Assembly (NCBI GenBank): GCA_000434915.1
Contig: FR882078.1
Coordinates: forward strand, 1 to 64,000
Direction of reading: 5' to 3'
Source: Ruminococcus sp. CAG:563
GTDB lineage: Bacteria; Bacillota; Clostridia; Oscillospirales; Acutalibacteraceae
Length of the DNA stretch: 64,000 bases
The translations under genes were made by a program, and so were the position numbers. A model generated the notes under the pieces. It did not search any database, had not been told where the DNA came from, and was given only the letters and a program-made list of their open reading frames with translations. Below are positions 24,530 to 34,100 of this stretch, in pieces. Within the stretch, counting starts at the first letter, position 1; each line of letters starts with the position of its first letter.

Positions 24530-25698
24530 TTTGTCGGCTCTGTCGGCGTTTCCTCGGTTTCAAACGGAACTCGTTTGACAATGTTTTCAAAGGCACTGTA
24601 TTCACCGTTTATTACACCGTTTTTTATTTCAACCCTTTGTGAAATAATCTGTGCATGGAGTGTATCGTGATAACTTTTCAGTGCATAGTCGTTGAAAGAC
24701 GAAAGCTCGGAAAATTTTTTATCCGCAGTTTGCCTTTCTTCTTCAAAATCTGTGTATTGAGTGTAAAAAATTCCGAACGGCATTTTAACCCCGTGAATGT
24801 AAAGCCATGATTTGTGACGGTAAATCATATCTGCTTCACGCTTTCGTGAAACGGAAATTTCCCTGCCTAAAAAGCAGAGTGAATATACCCTTTTTACTTT
24901 CGGTTTCAGTTCAAGATAATTATTTTTAATCGGCACGTCGACGTTTATTTTTGTCCTTGCGACAACATAACCGTCGGCGTCGTTGAATACGGACATTCCG
25001 CTTCGAACGTGACTTACTCCGCTGACGAGCAGACTGCCTTGCATAACTGTTTGGCCGCCCTTGACTGCGGCAGCACCCTTATACGGTTCAATGATTTCAA
25101 CCTGACCGTCCTTGCTTGCAATCAGGTTTGAAGTGCCGTAGTATTTTTCGAGGCTCGGTCTTTGCAGGGCTTCTCTGACTTCGATTTCAGCAACCGAACC
25201 GTCAATGTTGATGGATGCCCATGAAAGCTCGCCGATGCTCAGAACAGCATCGGAATTAATGTCGCTTGCGTCAAATTTATTTTTCCTGACCCCGAGATTC
25301 AAACCGGCGTCCGAAAAAACCTCGGAAATTTTTTCATCGTCAACTGTTGTGTTTCCGTGGATATTGACAACCCAAATATGATTTGACATAATTGAAAGAA
25401 TAAAAAGCACGACAAACAGCCCGACAAAAAGTCCGGTATGGCTTTCATATTTGCGTATGACAAAAGGAAGTCCGGTTTTCTTTTTTATCTTTACCTTCAT
25501 GCCGCTCGCTCGGGCGGCATTTTTTATTTTTTTATAGCCGTCAATCGTTGTGTATGCCATCAGGCCGTAAGATTTTTTTCTTATTCCCCAAAGCTGTATC
25601 CCCAGAGCGGTGCAAACGTTGATGAATCTTTCGGAAAAACCGCCGCTCGCCGTGAAATAAACACAGCCGAAAATCAGATGAAAAAGATTGAAAACCAT
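24526..25698 (-). CDS. yqfD: Sporulation protein YqfD
   Basis: A 390-aa stage IV sporulation protein. The N-terminal domain has YTTIDGYKKI. A transmembrane helix (about 108-128, GLFVGLFVVLFILSIMS) follows, then WVVNIHGNTTVDDEKI and EIEVREALQRP, which are typical of YqfD. It is made in the mother cell and needed for late spore maturation in Bacillus; the exact activity is unknown. It overlaps folT by 4 bp at their convergent ends. It lies 9 bp after yqfC, with GAGG as ribosome binding site. Confidence 0.9.
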   Translation of the reverse strand: MVFNLFHLIFGCVYFTASGGFSERFINVCTALGIQLWGIRKKSYGLMAYTTIDGYKKIKNAARASGMKVKIKKKTGLPFVIRKYESHTGLFVGLFVVLFILSIMSNHIWVVNIHGNTTVDDEKISEVFSDAGLNLGVRKNKFDASDINSDAVLSIGELSWASINIDGSVAEIEVREALQRPSLEKYYGTSNLIASKDGQVEIIEPYKGAAAVKGGQTVMQGSLLVSGVSHVRSGMSVFNDADGYVVARTKINVDVPIKNNYLELKPKVKRVYSLCFLGREISVSRKREADMIYRHKSWLYIHGVKMPFGIFYTQYTDFEEERQTADKKFSELSSFNDYALKSYHDTLHAQIISQRVEIKNGVINGEYSAFENIVKRVPFETEETPTEPTN

Positions 25699-25707
25699 AT
25701 CGAGACC

Positions 25708-26001
25708 TCATTCGCCGAATTCTAAAGAGATTATTTTACCCTCAATCATTGCCTGCTCAAGTGAAAGCGACTTAATCGTCAAATCATATCCCGTGAATTT
25801 TATGCTGCTTTTTCCTAAGCAGAGCTTTATAACAGTATCATCGTATTCCATAACGCTTTTGCATCCGTCCACCATAGCGCAGCAGTTCGAAACAAGCTCA
25901 ATATGGCTGCAGTTTCGAAAAACGTCCTCAGGCAATTCCAATTTTTCACAAATTCTGTGTGCAAGCGGAGTGTTATATTGTCTGCGGTCTCTCGGTGTCA
26001 T
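25708..26001 (-). CDS. yqfC: YabP/YqfC-family sporulation protein
   Basis: A 97-aa protein. HIELVSNCCAMVDGCKSVMEY and IKFTGYDLTIKSL are the YabP/YqfC beta-rich signature. It pairs with yqfD directly downstream, the conserved gene order in spore formers. I start at ATG 26001 with GGGTGA upstream; a GTG at 26010 has no room for a ribosome binding site. The promoter lies in the 60 bp shared with the divergent ylbJ. A sigma-E site would be expected but I could not place one with confidence. Confidence 0.88.
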   Translation of the reverse strand: MTPRDRRQYNTPLAHRICEKLELPEDVFRNCSHIELVSNCCAMVDGCKSVMEYDDTVIKLCLGKSSIKFTGYDLTIKSLSLEQAMIEGKIISLEFGE

Positions 26002-26060
26002 TGTAATCACCCTATCATAAACTAAAGTTTTTTCCTCATATATATTTACGGGTGATTCGC

Positions 26061-27110
26061 TTGAATAATTACAGAAAAATGATTTTTTTGTTGATCGTTT
26101 CGGTTGGATTTATTATACTTTTTTTCTCGGCTCCGTCTTTGATGGGCGAGGGAGTTCGCAGCGGACTTTTTCTCTGCGGTGAAACGGTAATTCCGTCGCT
26201 GTTCCCTTTTATGATTCTTTCGGATTATACTGTTCGCTCAAAGTTTGGCAATGTCATCGGCAGGTTTTTCTCGCCATTAACAGAAAAAGCTTTCAAGCTT
26301 CCGGGCTGTTCTGCGTGTGCAATAATAATGAGCCTTATCGGCGGTTTCCCTGTCGGGGCAAAGATGATTTCCCAACTGTATGAGGGTGATTATCTTTCGG
26401 CGTCGCAAGCCAAGAGAATGATGTGGTTCTGTGTTAATTCCGGTCCTGCGTTTGTTGTCGGTGCGGTCGGAGCGACAATGCTTTCAAACAAGAAGTGCGG
26501 AATAATTTTATTTGTTTCTCAAACCTTTGCCGCATTAATTATCGGTTTTTTTTCAAGATTTTTTTTAAAGAAAAATAATAAAAAAGTTGCAGCAAAAAAA
26601 CATGAGATTGACGCTTCCGTGCTCACGGATTCCGTTTCCTGTGCAACGGGCGCAATGCTTAATATCTGTGCATGGATTTTACTTTTTTCGGCCTTTAATC
26701 CTTTCCTGGTAAAGCTTGCCGAAAAGAATCCTTTATTCAATGCCGCTGTTGTCATGTCCGAGGTGACGGGAGGCTGTGCATTTGCAGCTGTTCATCTGCC
26801 TGTTTGTCTGATTGCACCTGTTCTGTGCTGGTCGGGCTTTGCCGTTCATATGCAGCTTTTGCCTTACATAAAAAAGGTTGGTATGAGTTTACCTGAATTC
26901 TGGCTTTCGAGAGCTGTTAATTGCCTTGTTGTGTTGCCCATAGCTTTTCTTCTCTTTAAAATTTTTCCGTGTGAAGTGCAGGTTTTTTCAAACTTTTCCG
27001 ATGTAATTGTGAAGCCGTATTCCGTTTCTGTGCCTGCTTCGGTTGCAATGCTTATTCTCGGTGCTTTTACCATAATCGACATTAACCTTGCAACCGACAG
27101 AAAAGTATGA
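26061..27110 (+). CDS. ylbJ: Sporulation integral membrane protein YlbJ
   Basis: A 349-aa polytopic membrane protein with Gate (nucleoside-recognition-like) domains. GETVIPSLFPFMILSDY and IIGFFSRFFLKK regions, plus GGFPVGAKMISQLY, fit YlbJ. It is required for spore cortex formation in Bacillus. I prefer TTG at 26061 with GGGTGA five bases upstream; a GTG at 26052 in frame is the alternative. It is divergent from yqfC-yqfD, so a sporulation locus is assembled here. Confidence 0.85.
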   Translation: MNNYRKMIFLLIVSVGFIILFFSAPSLMGEGVRSGLFLCGETVIPSLFPFMILSDYTVRSKFGNVIGRFFSPLTEKAFKLPGCSACAIIMSLIGGFPVGAKMISQLYEGDYLSASQAKRMMWFCVNSGPAFVVGAVGATMLSNKKCGIILFVSQTFAALIIGFFSRFFLKKNNKKVAAKKHEIDASVLTDSVSCATGAMLNICAWILLFSAFNPFLVKLAEKNPLFNAAVVMSEVTGGCAFAAVHLPVCLIAPVLCWSGFAVHMQLLPYIKKVGMSLPEFWLSRAVNCLVVLPIAFLLFKIFPCEVQVFSNFSDVIVKPYSVSVPASVAMLILGAFTIIDINLATDRKV

Positions 27111-27152
27111 TAAAATATTTTTTGGACAGTTCGTTCCGAAAGGACTGATAAA

Positions 27153-27371
27153 ATGAGAAAAAAACTTGTGAATACCGAGGGTATTACACCTGCATGCAGA
27201 ATTTGCTCACACGGCATGATTGCGGCGGACGGGGATTGCGTTCTCTGCGTTAAAACGGGAATAAGACAGCTCGATTCATCGTGCCGCAGCTTTAAATATG
27301 ATCCCCTGAAGAGAGTGCCGAAAAAATCTGTTGGTATAGGACATTTTACTGAAGAAGATTTTAAGCTATAA
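27153..27371 (+). CDS. Small Cys-rich conserved protein
   Basis: A 72-aa protein with a CRICSHG pair (CxxC), then CVLCVKTG (CxxC) and a fifth Cys in SSCRSFKYDPLKRVP. The four paired cysteines suggest a zinc-ribbon-like fold. I recall similar small proteins ending in FKYDPLKRVP in gut Clostridia, but no function. It lies 43 bp after ylbJ and 20 bp before the glycerate kinase gene. AAAGGA lies upstream of the ATG. Confidence 0.7.
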   Translation: MRKKLVNTEGITPACRICSHGMIAADGDCVLCVKTGIRQLDSSCRSFKYDPLKRVPKKSVGIGHFTEEDFKL

Positions 27372-27390
27372 ATTAAGCGGAGGACTGTTT

Positions 27391-28503
27391 ATGATAGTTA
27401 TTGCTCCGGACTCATATAAAGGAACTATGTCGGCAACGGAAGTTTGCGGAATTATAAAAAATGAGTTTTTAAGGATTAAGGCTTCGGAAAAAATAAAGTG
27501 TTTCCCTATTGCCGACGGCGGAGAAGGAACGGTTGACGCTATGCTCTTTAACGGCGGAGAAAAGATTATTGTCAAGGTTAAAGGGCCGCTGTTTGAGGAA
27601 GCAGAGTCCTTTTACGGAATTCTTCCGGATAAAACCGCAGTTATTGAAATGGCGGCGGCAAGCGGCCTGCCGATGGTCGGTAACAGGAAAAATCCGATGC
27701 TGACGACGACCTACGGCACAGGCCAACTGATTAGAGATGCACTGGACAGGGGTTGTAAAAAAATATTAATCGGTCTTGGCGGCAGTGCTACAACCGACGG
27801 CGGGATAGGCTGTGCTGCGGCTCTCGGTGCAGAATTCCTCGACGGCGACGGAAACTCGGTTTCGTTCAATGGCTCGGGTCTTGCGGAAATTGCCGACATA
27901 AATCTTACCAATCTTGATAAGCGTATTGCCGAGACAGATATTGAGGCTCTTTGCGACGTTGTCAGTCCTCTTTACGGTGAAAAAGGAGCGGCATATATTT
28001 TTGCTCCTCAGAAGGGCGCAGACAGCGACATGGTAAAAGCACTTGACAATGGATTAAAAAATCTCGCCGAGGTCAGCAAAAGGGTTACCGGAAAAGATAA
28101 TTCGCAGGTTAACGGTGCCGGAGCGGCAGGCGGACTGGGATTTGGTTTGATAAGTTTCCTCGGTGCGAGACTTGTCAAGGGCGCGCCGGCCGTGCTTAAG
28201 GCAACGGGTTTTGAAAATGACGCTAAAAAAGCCGAGCTTGTAATCACGGGCGAGGGCTGTATGGATAACCAATCTCTGCTCGGAAAGGCTCCGGCCGAGG
28301 TCGCATCGCTTTCGGGCAGCACGCCTGTTGTTGCAATCGTCGGAATGAGCAGGGTTACGGACATGAGAGGCTCGAATATTCGCAAAATTTACGTTACCGA
28401 CCATGACGAAAGGACTTTTGAGCAGGTACTAAAAGAGTGCCGTGATGACCTTGCGGCGACGGCAAAAAGAGTGGCAGAGGATTTTTACAACGGTGTTTTT
28501 TGA
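27391..28503 (+). CDS. garK: Glycerate kinase (GlxK/GarK type)
   Basis: A 370-aa type I glycerate kinase, which phosphorylates D-glycerate (to 2- or 3-phosphoglycerate). Diagnostic motifs: PDSYKGTMSA at the N-terminus, PIADGGEGTVDA, GLGGSATTDGG and GEGCMDNQSLLGKAP. The length is normal for the family. GGAGG precedes the ATG. It is probably co-transcribed with the small Cys-rich gene. Confidence 0.92.
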   Translation: MIVIAPDSYKGTMSATEVCGIIKNEFLRIKASEKIKCFPIADGGEGTVDAMLFNGGEKIIVKVKGPLFEEAESFYGILPDKTAVIEMAAASGLPMVGNRKNPMLTTTYGTGQLIRDALDRGCKKILIGLGGSATTDGGIGCAAALGAEFLDGDGNSVSFNGSGLAEIADINLTNLDKRIAETDIEALCDVVSPLYGEKGAAYIFAPQKGADSDMVKALDNGLKNLAEVSKRVTGKDNSQVNGAGAAGGLGFGLISFLGARLVKGAPAVLKATGFENDAKKAELVITGEGCMDNQSLLGKAPAEVASLSGSTPVVAIVGMSRVTDMRGSNIRKIYVTDHDERTFEQVLKECRDDLAATAKRVAEDFYNGVF

Positions 28504-28663
28504 AAATTTTCAACACTTTCCACAGAATTTTCCACACTTTTTGTTGAAATTCCTGTTTTATGATGACAAATTAGAATAATACGCATATTTTTATTGCGTT
28601 CAACATAGTTTTCAACACCCGAGGTCAGATTTCGGAAAATATATTTTATTTACCGAAAAACAC

Positions 28664-28692
28664 TTGACAATACAAATCAAATAATGTATAAT
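28664..28692 (+). promoter_or_regulatory. Promoter of the ylxM-ffh-rpsP-khpA operon
   Basis: TTGACA (28664-28669), 17-base spacer, TATAAT (28687-28692): a perfect consensus, fitting a highly expressed SRP/ribosome operon. Confidence 0.85.
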
Positions 28693-28694
28693 AC

Positions 28695-28729
28695 ATGCCT
28701 GTAAAGCAAAAAACTTTACAGGCATTTTT
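28695..28729 (+). promoter_or_regulatory. Start-proximal 12-bp dyad before ylxM
   Basis: ATGCCTGTAAAG (28695-28706) and CTTTACAGGCAT (28714-28725) form a perfect 12-bp inverted repeat followed by TTTTT. It overlaps the expected transcription start (about 28699), so it could be an operator, a 5'-stabilising hairpin or an attenuator. Confidence 0.6.
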
Positions 28730-28746
28730 ATGAGAGGACGAGTGAG

Positions 28747-29121
28747 ATGAGTAAAAATCTTGATATAACCCTGTTGCTTGATTTTTACGGCGACCTGCTG
28801 ACTGAAAAGCAGCGCACATTTATCAGCTATTATTATAATGACGATCTCTCACTTGCCGAAATTGCAGCCAACGAGGGCATAACCCGTCAGGGAGTGCGTG
28901 ACGCCATTAAGCGAGCCGAAAGTCAGCTTGTTAATATGGAGAATCGCCTCGGACTGGTTGCCAGATTTGAAAATATGAAAAGCGGTTTGGGCGAAATTAT
29001 TGAGGTTTCAGATGAAATTGCCGCATATAACCGCAAAAACACGCTTTCCAAGGAGATTAACGATGCAACGGCGAAGATTAAGGCTGTGGCAGGAATGCTC
29101 CTTGCGGAGGACTATTCTTAA
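28747..29121 (+). CDS. ylxM: YlxM/p13 family DNA-binding protein
   Basis: A 124-aa sigma-70-region-4-like helix-turn-helix protein (UPF0122). DFYGDLLTEKQRTFISYYYNDDLSLAEIA and GITRQGVRDAIKRAE are the family signature. YlxM modulates SRP GTPase activity and sits next to ffh in most Firmicutes, as here (18 bp apart). The start follows GAGAGGACGAG. Confidence 0.9.
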   Translation: MSKNLDITLLLDFYGDLLTEKQRTFISYYYNDDLSLAEIAANEGITRQGVRDAIKRAESQLVNMENRLGLVARFENMKSGLGEIIEVSDEIAAYNRKNTLSKEINDATAKIKAVAGMLLAEDYS

Positions 29122-29139
29122 AATAAGGTGGTGTGCCGA

Positions 29140-30486
29140 ATGGCATTTGACGGTCTTTCAGAAAGACTTGAAGCCGCTTTTCAGCGTTTGAAAAGCAAGG
29201 GTTCGCTGACCGAAGCGGATGTTCGCAGTGCAATGCGTGAGGTTCGTCTGGCTTTGCTTGAGGCGGACGTTAACTACAAGGTTGCCAAGGACTTTACCGA
29301 AAAGGTCACCAAGAGAGCTGTCGGAGAGCAGGTTATGGAAAGTCTTACTCCGGCACAGATGGTTATCAAAATAGTAAATGAAGAACTGACCGAGCTTATG
29401 GGCGGTACAAAAGCCCGTCTTGCGGTCGCCAATCATCCCCCGACAGTCGTTATGATGTGCGGCCTTCAGGGTTCAGGTAAAACCACTCACAGTGCTAAGA
29501 TTGCTTTGATGCTCAAGAATGAGGGCCACAGGCCGCTCCTTGCCGCTTGTGATATCTATCGTCCGGCTGCAATCAAGCAGTTGCAGGTTGTCGGCGAAAG
29601 CATTGGAGTCCCTGTTTTTGAAATGGGTCAGACCAATCCTGTTGAGATTGCCAAGGAAGCTATTAAGCTCGCCAAGGATCACGGATATGACTATGTTTTC
29701 CTCGACACGGCAGGCCGTCTGCACATTGATGAGGAGCTTATGACCGAGCTGAAGAACATAAAGGCAGAGGTTAAGCCGCATGAAATTCTGCTTGTTGTCG
29801 ACGCAATGACCGGTCAGGACGCAGTCAATGTAGCAACATCGTTTAATGATGCTCTCGGAATTGACGGTATCGTACTTACAAAGCTTGACGGTGACACCAG
29901 AGGCGGTGCGGCACTTTCCACAAGAGCCGTTACAGGTAAGCCGATTAAGTTTGTCGGTGTCGGTGAAAAGCTCACCGATCTTGACACCTTCCATCCCGAT
30001 CGAATGGCTTCGAGAATTCTCGGCATGGGCGATATGCTTTCACTTATCGAAAAGGCTGAAATGGCTCTTGACGAGAAGAAGGCAATGGAGCTTGAAAAGA
30101 GACTCAAGCAGAATAAGTTCGATATGAACGACTTGCTTGACCAGCTGGCGCAGATTCGCCGCATGGGTTCAATCAAGGATACGCTTTCGCTTATTCCCGG
30201 CGTTGAGAAGCAGATTAAGGACGTTGATATTGACGAACGACAGTTTGACCGAGTTCGTGCTATAATCGAGTCCATGACGCCGCAGGAGCGTGAGAAACCC
30301 GAGATTATTAATCCCTCCCGCAAGAAGAGAATTGCCGCAGGTTCGGGTCAGGACATTGAAGCGGTCAACAGACTTCTCACCCAGCATAAGCAGATGCAAA
30401 AGATGTTCAAGCAGATGAACGGCAAAGGCAAAAAGCGCAGAAGAGGCCGCCCCGATCTTTCACAGCTCAAGGGATTTAACGTTTAA
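29140..30486 (+). CDS. ffh: Signal recognition particle protein Ffh
   Basis: A 448-aa SRP54 homologue that binds signal sequences and 4.5S/scRNA and docks with FtsY. The N domain covers about 1-90. The G domain has GLQGSGKTT (G1), DTAGR (G3) and TKLDGD (G4). A Met-rich M domain includes GSGQDIEAVNRLL and the tail MQKMFKQMNGKGKKRRRGR. I start at ATG 29140 with AAGGTGG upstream; the preceding GTG at 29128 lies within that signal. ftsY and the SRP RNA are not in this window. Confidence 0.95.
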   Translation: MAFDGLSERLEAAFQRLKSKGSLTEADVRSAMREVRLALLEADVNYKVAKDFTEKVTKRAVGEQVMESLTPAQMVIKIVNEELTELMGGTKARLAVANHPPTVVMMCGLQGSGKTTHSAKIALMLKNEGHRPLLAACDIYRPAAIKQLQVVGESIGVPVFEMGQTNPVEIAKEAIKLAKDHGYDYVFLDTAGRLHIDEELMTELKNIKAEVKPHEILLVVDAMTGQDAVNVATSFNDALGIDGIVLTKLDGDTRGGAALSTRAVTGKPIKFVGVGEKLTDLDTFHPDRMASRILGMGDMLSLIEKAEMALDEKKAMELEKRLKQNKFDMNDLLDQLAQIRRMGSIKDTLSLIPGVEKQIKDVDIDERQFDRVRAIIESMTPQEREKPEIINPSRKKRIAAGSGQDIEAVNRLLTQHKQMQKMFKQMNGKGKKRRRGRPDLSQLKGFNV

Positions 30487-30568
30487 CGCAGTTAAGCTTT
30501 CAAACACGCACTCATCACTTGCGTGATTGATATATTATTTAATATTTTATTTTTGGAGGAATTTTACA

Positions 30569-30811
30569 ATGGTAAAAATCAGACTTCGCCGTATGGGCGC
30601 AAAGAAAGCACCTTTCTATCGTGTTGTTGTTGCGGATTCAAAGTATCCCCGTGACGGAAGATTCATCGAGGAGATCGGCACATATGATCCGATGAAGAAT
30701 CCTGCTGAGATCAAGATTGATGCAGAAGCAGCTGCAAAGTGGCTTGCAAACGGCGCACAGCCGACAGATACCGTTAAGGATCTTCTCAAGAAGAGCGGCA
30801 TCGTTAAATAA
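30569..30811 (+). CDS. rpsP: Ribosomal protein S16
   Basis: An 80-aa small-subunit protein with [20 protein letters not shown], [16 protein letters not shown] motif ([15 protein letters not shown]) and YDPMKNP. The start at 30569 has TTGGAGGA upstream. An in-frame upstream ATG at 30527 would add 14 hydrophobic residues with no ribosome binding site. It lies 82 bp after ffh. Confidence 0.95.
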   Translation: MVKIRLRRMGAKKAPFYRVVVADSKYPRDGRFIEEIGTYDPMKNPAEIKIDAEAAAKWLANGAQPTDTVKDLLKKSGIVK

Positions 30812-30826
30812 TTAAACGAGGTAACA

Positions 30827-31063
30827 ATGATGAACGAATTATTGGTACAGATCGCAAAGGGTCTTGTAAGTGATCCCGATGCGGTAAACGTAACCGTTGA
30901 CGATATTGACGAAGACGGCGTTACGGTTTACCATCTTCATGTTGCGGCTGACGATATGGGTCGTGTTATCGGCAAGCAGGGCAGAATTGCCAAGGCTATT
31001 CGCACTGTCATGCGTTCGGCAGCTAACAGAAATGATCAGAAGATTTCCGTTGAAATTGACTGA
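30827..31063 (+). CDS. khpA: KH-domain RNA-binding protein KhpA
   Basis: A 78-aa single KH-domain protein (YlqC). The GxxG loop is GRVIGKQGRIAKAIR. It binds RNA with KhpB and affects cell-wall growth and sRNA biology in Gram-positives. It follows rpsP by 15 bp. The usual next genes rimM, trmD and rplS are absent; a strong terminator ends the operon. Confidence 0.93.
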   Translation: MMNELLVQIAKGLVSDPDAVNVTVDDIDEDGVTVYHLHVAADDMGRVIGKQGRIAKAIRTVMRSAANRNDQKISVEID

Positions 31064-31070
31064 CATATAA

Positions 31071-31110
31071 AAAATCCTGTTCACTTTTTAAGGTGAGCAG
31101 GATTTTTTTT
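31071..31110. terminator. Terminator after khpA
   Basis: A stem of about 15 bp with G-U pairs (AATCCTGTTCACTTT / AAGGTGAGCAGGATT) and eight T on the plus strand. The minus side has AAAATCC mirrored, so it may also serve the convergent CotH gene. Confidence 0.8.
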
Positions 31111-31112
31111 GT

Positions 31113-34100
31113 TTATACAAAATCCCAAATGGATCTTGTTCCTGTTGTGATTTGAAGAATTATAAGAGCATCCAGCGAGTTAATTTTTCCGTCGCTGTTA
31201 ATGTCGGCTGCCGATTTTTCATCTGTATCAAGTTCATTCATTTGAACTGAATTTCTGAGAACAAGGAGAGCGTCAAATGAATTGATTTTGCCGTCTCCGT
31301 TGACATCGCCCTTTGTGCATCCGCCGCTGACATAAACTTTTATCTGAGCATTGATAGTGCCGTCGTTGCTCTTTACGGTTACTCTTGCATAGCCGGGCTT
31401 GAGAGCCTTGAAGCCGTTGCCGATTGAGTAAATCGACGAAGTGTTATCCGATGTTATGGTTAAGCTGAAATCGGGAGCAATCAAAGGATTTGCAACAGAA
31501 TTCAGGAAAAATTCCTCACCGGCTTTCAGCTCAAGTTCTGTCGGTATATTGACCGTACAGCCGTAATTGATATAGTTGATTCCGTTGGCTTCGGCGTATT
31601 TGTGTGCAGCCGAATTTTTGTAGCAGTGAATTGTTCCGTTAAAGCCTGTTAGTGCGCCGTTCGCAATGGCGGTTACATTATAAGGCACGTCGATATAGCC
31701 GCTCTTTACCCGGCATTCAACGAGTGTTCCGTTTTCGATAACGAGTTTATCGAGTTTATCGATTTTAATCGTTCTGCCCGAGTATTTGTAATCCACATAA
31801 ACCTTAAAGCTCTTGTTTTCTGTCATGCTGATTTTTCCGCTCCACACCTTGAAGCCGTTTTTTACAGCGGAGGAAAGTAAGATTGTTTCGCTGTCGGATA
31901 TGAGCTTAACCGATGTGGCATACGGTGAAGTGGCTGCGTGTATTTCAACATCGTCGTATGCCGTTGCACTCGGATAATCGAGGGCAAGCTGTTGGAATGT
32001 GACTGTTTCATCCCTTACAAGAATTGAAATTGTTTTGTAGTAATGCCACTCGTCGTCCGAATAGTAGCTGATGTCAATATTGTGCGTTCCGATATCGGCG
32101 AGGCTCATTTCAATTTCTGCCGAATTGTTTTTTGGGACTGCCGTGAACGTCGCACCGTCGCATGTCGCAGATATTTTTTTTACACGTTTATTAACGGTAA
32201 AGCTCAGTTTGGTCAAATCATTTACCGAAGACTGCGAGTTATCATAGTTAAAAGCTTTTATCATTTGGCAGCAATTTTCGATAGCCTTTTGAACATCAAG
32301 ATGATAGAATTCGCCTTTTTGAATGTGGTTGTAATATGCACCGATGTCAATGTCGCTTATTCCGAGAGAATATGGTATTGTCATAACATTATAGCCGGCT
32401 ATTTGTTTCTCCGAGATGCAGTAATCACGATTGGCAACAGGGATTGTTGTGGTGCTTCCGCCGATGAAAAATCTTATTTTATTCGGCTTGCCCTTGGCAA
32501 TAACAACAATATTGTTTTTCGTACCGGAACGACCGAGACGGTCGATATAGCAACCGAGAATCGGTGTGGTGCTGTTTCCGGAAATTTCATCAATCTTTTT
32601 CATTGCTTCGTCAAGCTTTGATGAATTGGAAACCTTTTTCTTTGCCGATTCGCTGAGCGCATCGAATTCCTGCTTTGCTTCAAAAATAATTTCAAGATTA
32701 TCTTTAAAATTACTTTGCGGAAGCCTGTTTATGAGTTTTTCGACATTTTGAACATCATCGGCAGAATTCTTTCCTATTCTATAATCGGTTTTAACACCAC
32801 GATATCTGAAAGAAATATATGTGTTTCCGATTTCGTCGGTTATTTCATTATAAACAAGGTTTTGCGCTCCCATACAATCCGAAACATAAGAAAGAATCGC
32901 TTCCGGCTGAACGGTTTGCTCAGAGCCGTCGGCATAGACAGCTTTAAGCTCCAGACCTGTTGTATCAATTTTATCTCCCGAGCTGTACACATTTTTTATT
33001 GGGGCTTTGGTAATTTTCAAGCTGACAGGCTCATTGTAGCTTGTCACGGTTGACATGCCGAGAAATTCGCCGTTTGCGTTGTAGCTCATAACGCTGATGA
33101 TACTGTTTTCAGCGATTGTGCCGATGTTAACAGAAGTCTGAGGGTTATACGAAAGAGACTTTTTCTCAACTCCGTTAACAAGCACCTTGCACGTTGCAAT
33201 TTTTGTATCATTCATTGTGACTTTAAGCTGTGAGCCGTTAAGATCAAGCGTTGTGCTACCGGAGTTATTGAGATTTGTACCGTTTACAGACTTGTAAAAG
33301 GCTTCAAAGCTTGTCATTTGGTTGTCGATCCAGTTCAACCTGCGGCTGAGCCAAAGTCGAAAATTTTCAATATTGCTCTTGAAATCAACGGAATTGCTCC
33401 ATATCATATCGTTACGAATTCCGGATTCGTAGTTCAATTCAAAAGCTTTTTCAATATCTCCGTCGGGTTTAAGCATATCGGCAATCGCTGTGTACCGATA
33501 TTCCTTGTATGTATCATAAATAATTTTAAGAAATGCAGGGTCTTTCAGCATTTCCGTTATGTTGCCTCTTGTAAAGCATACCCACTTGTTATGAGAATAA
33601 ACATTAGATGAATTATCGGAGCTCATGTCCATATCCCAAATAGGACCGAATACAAGCTTTTCGTCAACTTCCTTGTACATGTATGTACTGCAGCGTAAAA
33701 AGTCCTGATTCTGAAAGATTTCATTCAATAAAAATCCCTTGGCAAATGATTCGGCATCGGCTAAATCCGAGTATCTTACTTTTTGCCCGTTATATTCAGT
33801 GCAAAAATCATCGGCCTGAGCTGCCGCTTCAAATGCCGAGTAATATGTCTGAATACCGCTGAGCATTTCTTTTCCAATGCCCTCGGGTTTGCTGATACAA
33901 ACACCCAAGCCGCTGCCGGAGGTGAAGCACGGCGATTCTGTGCCGAAGCACTCCAGAAGATATCCGCCGTTTGCGTTCGGCAGGTTATAATAATCAGAAA
34001 TCTTGTAGGTTTTGCTTTTATATGTAACCAGACCGTCGGTTACCCAGTCCATGTTTGCTTCCATAAGCTCGGCAAGCTCGTCTCGCTCTTCTTTGCTCAT

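Noticed and set aside
26001..26061. Sigma-E promoters between yqfC and ylbJ
   Set aside because: CATAAACT resembles a -10 but spacing to any -35-like motif is wrong; not supported enough to list.
28515..28545. Two TTTCCACA-like motifs resembling DnaA boxes
   Set aside because: Only two imperfect sites, no dnaA/dnaN nearby, no AT-rich unwinding element with a cluster; more likely chance in an AT-rich spacer.
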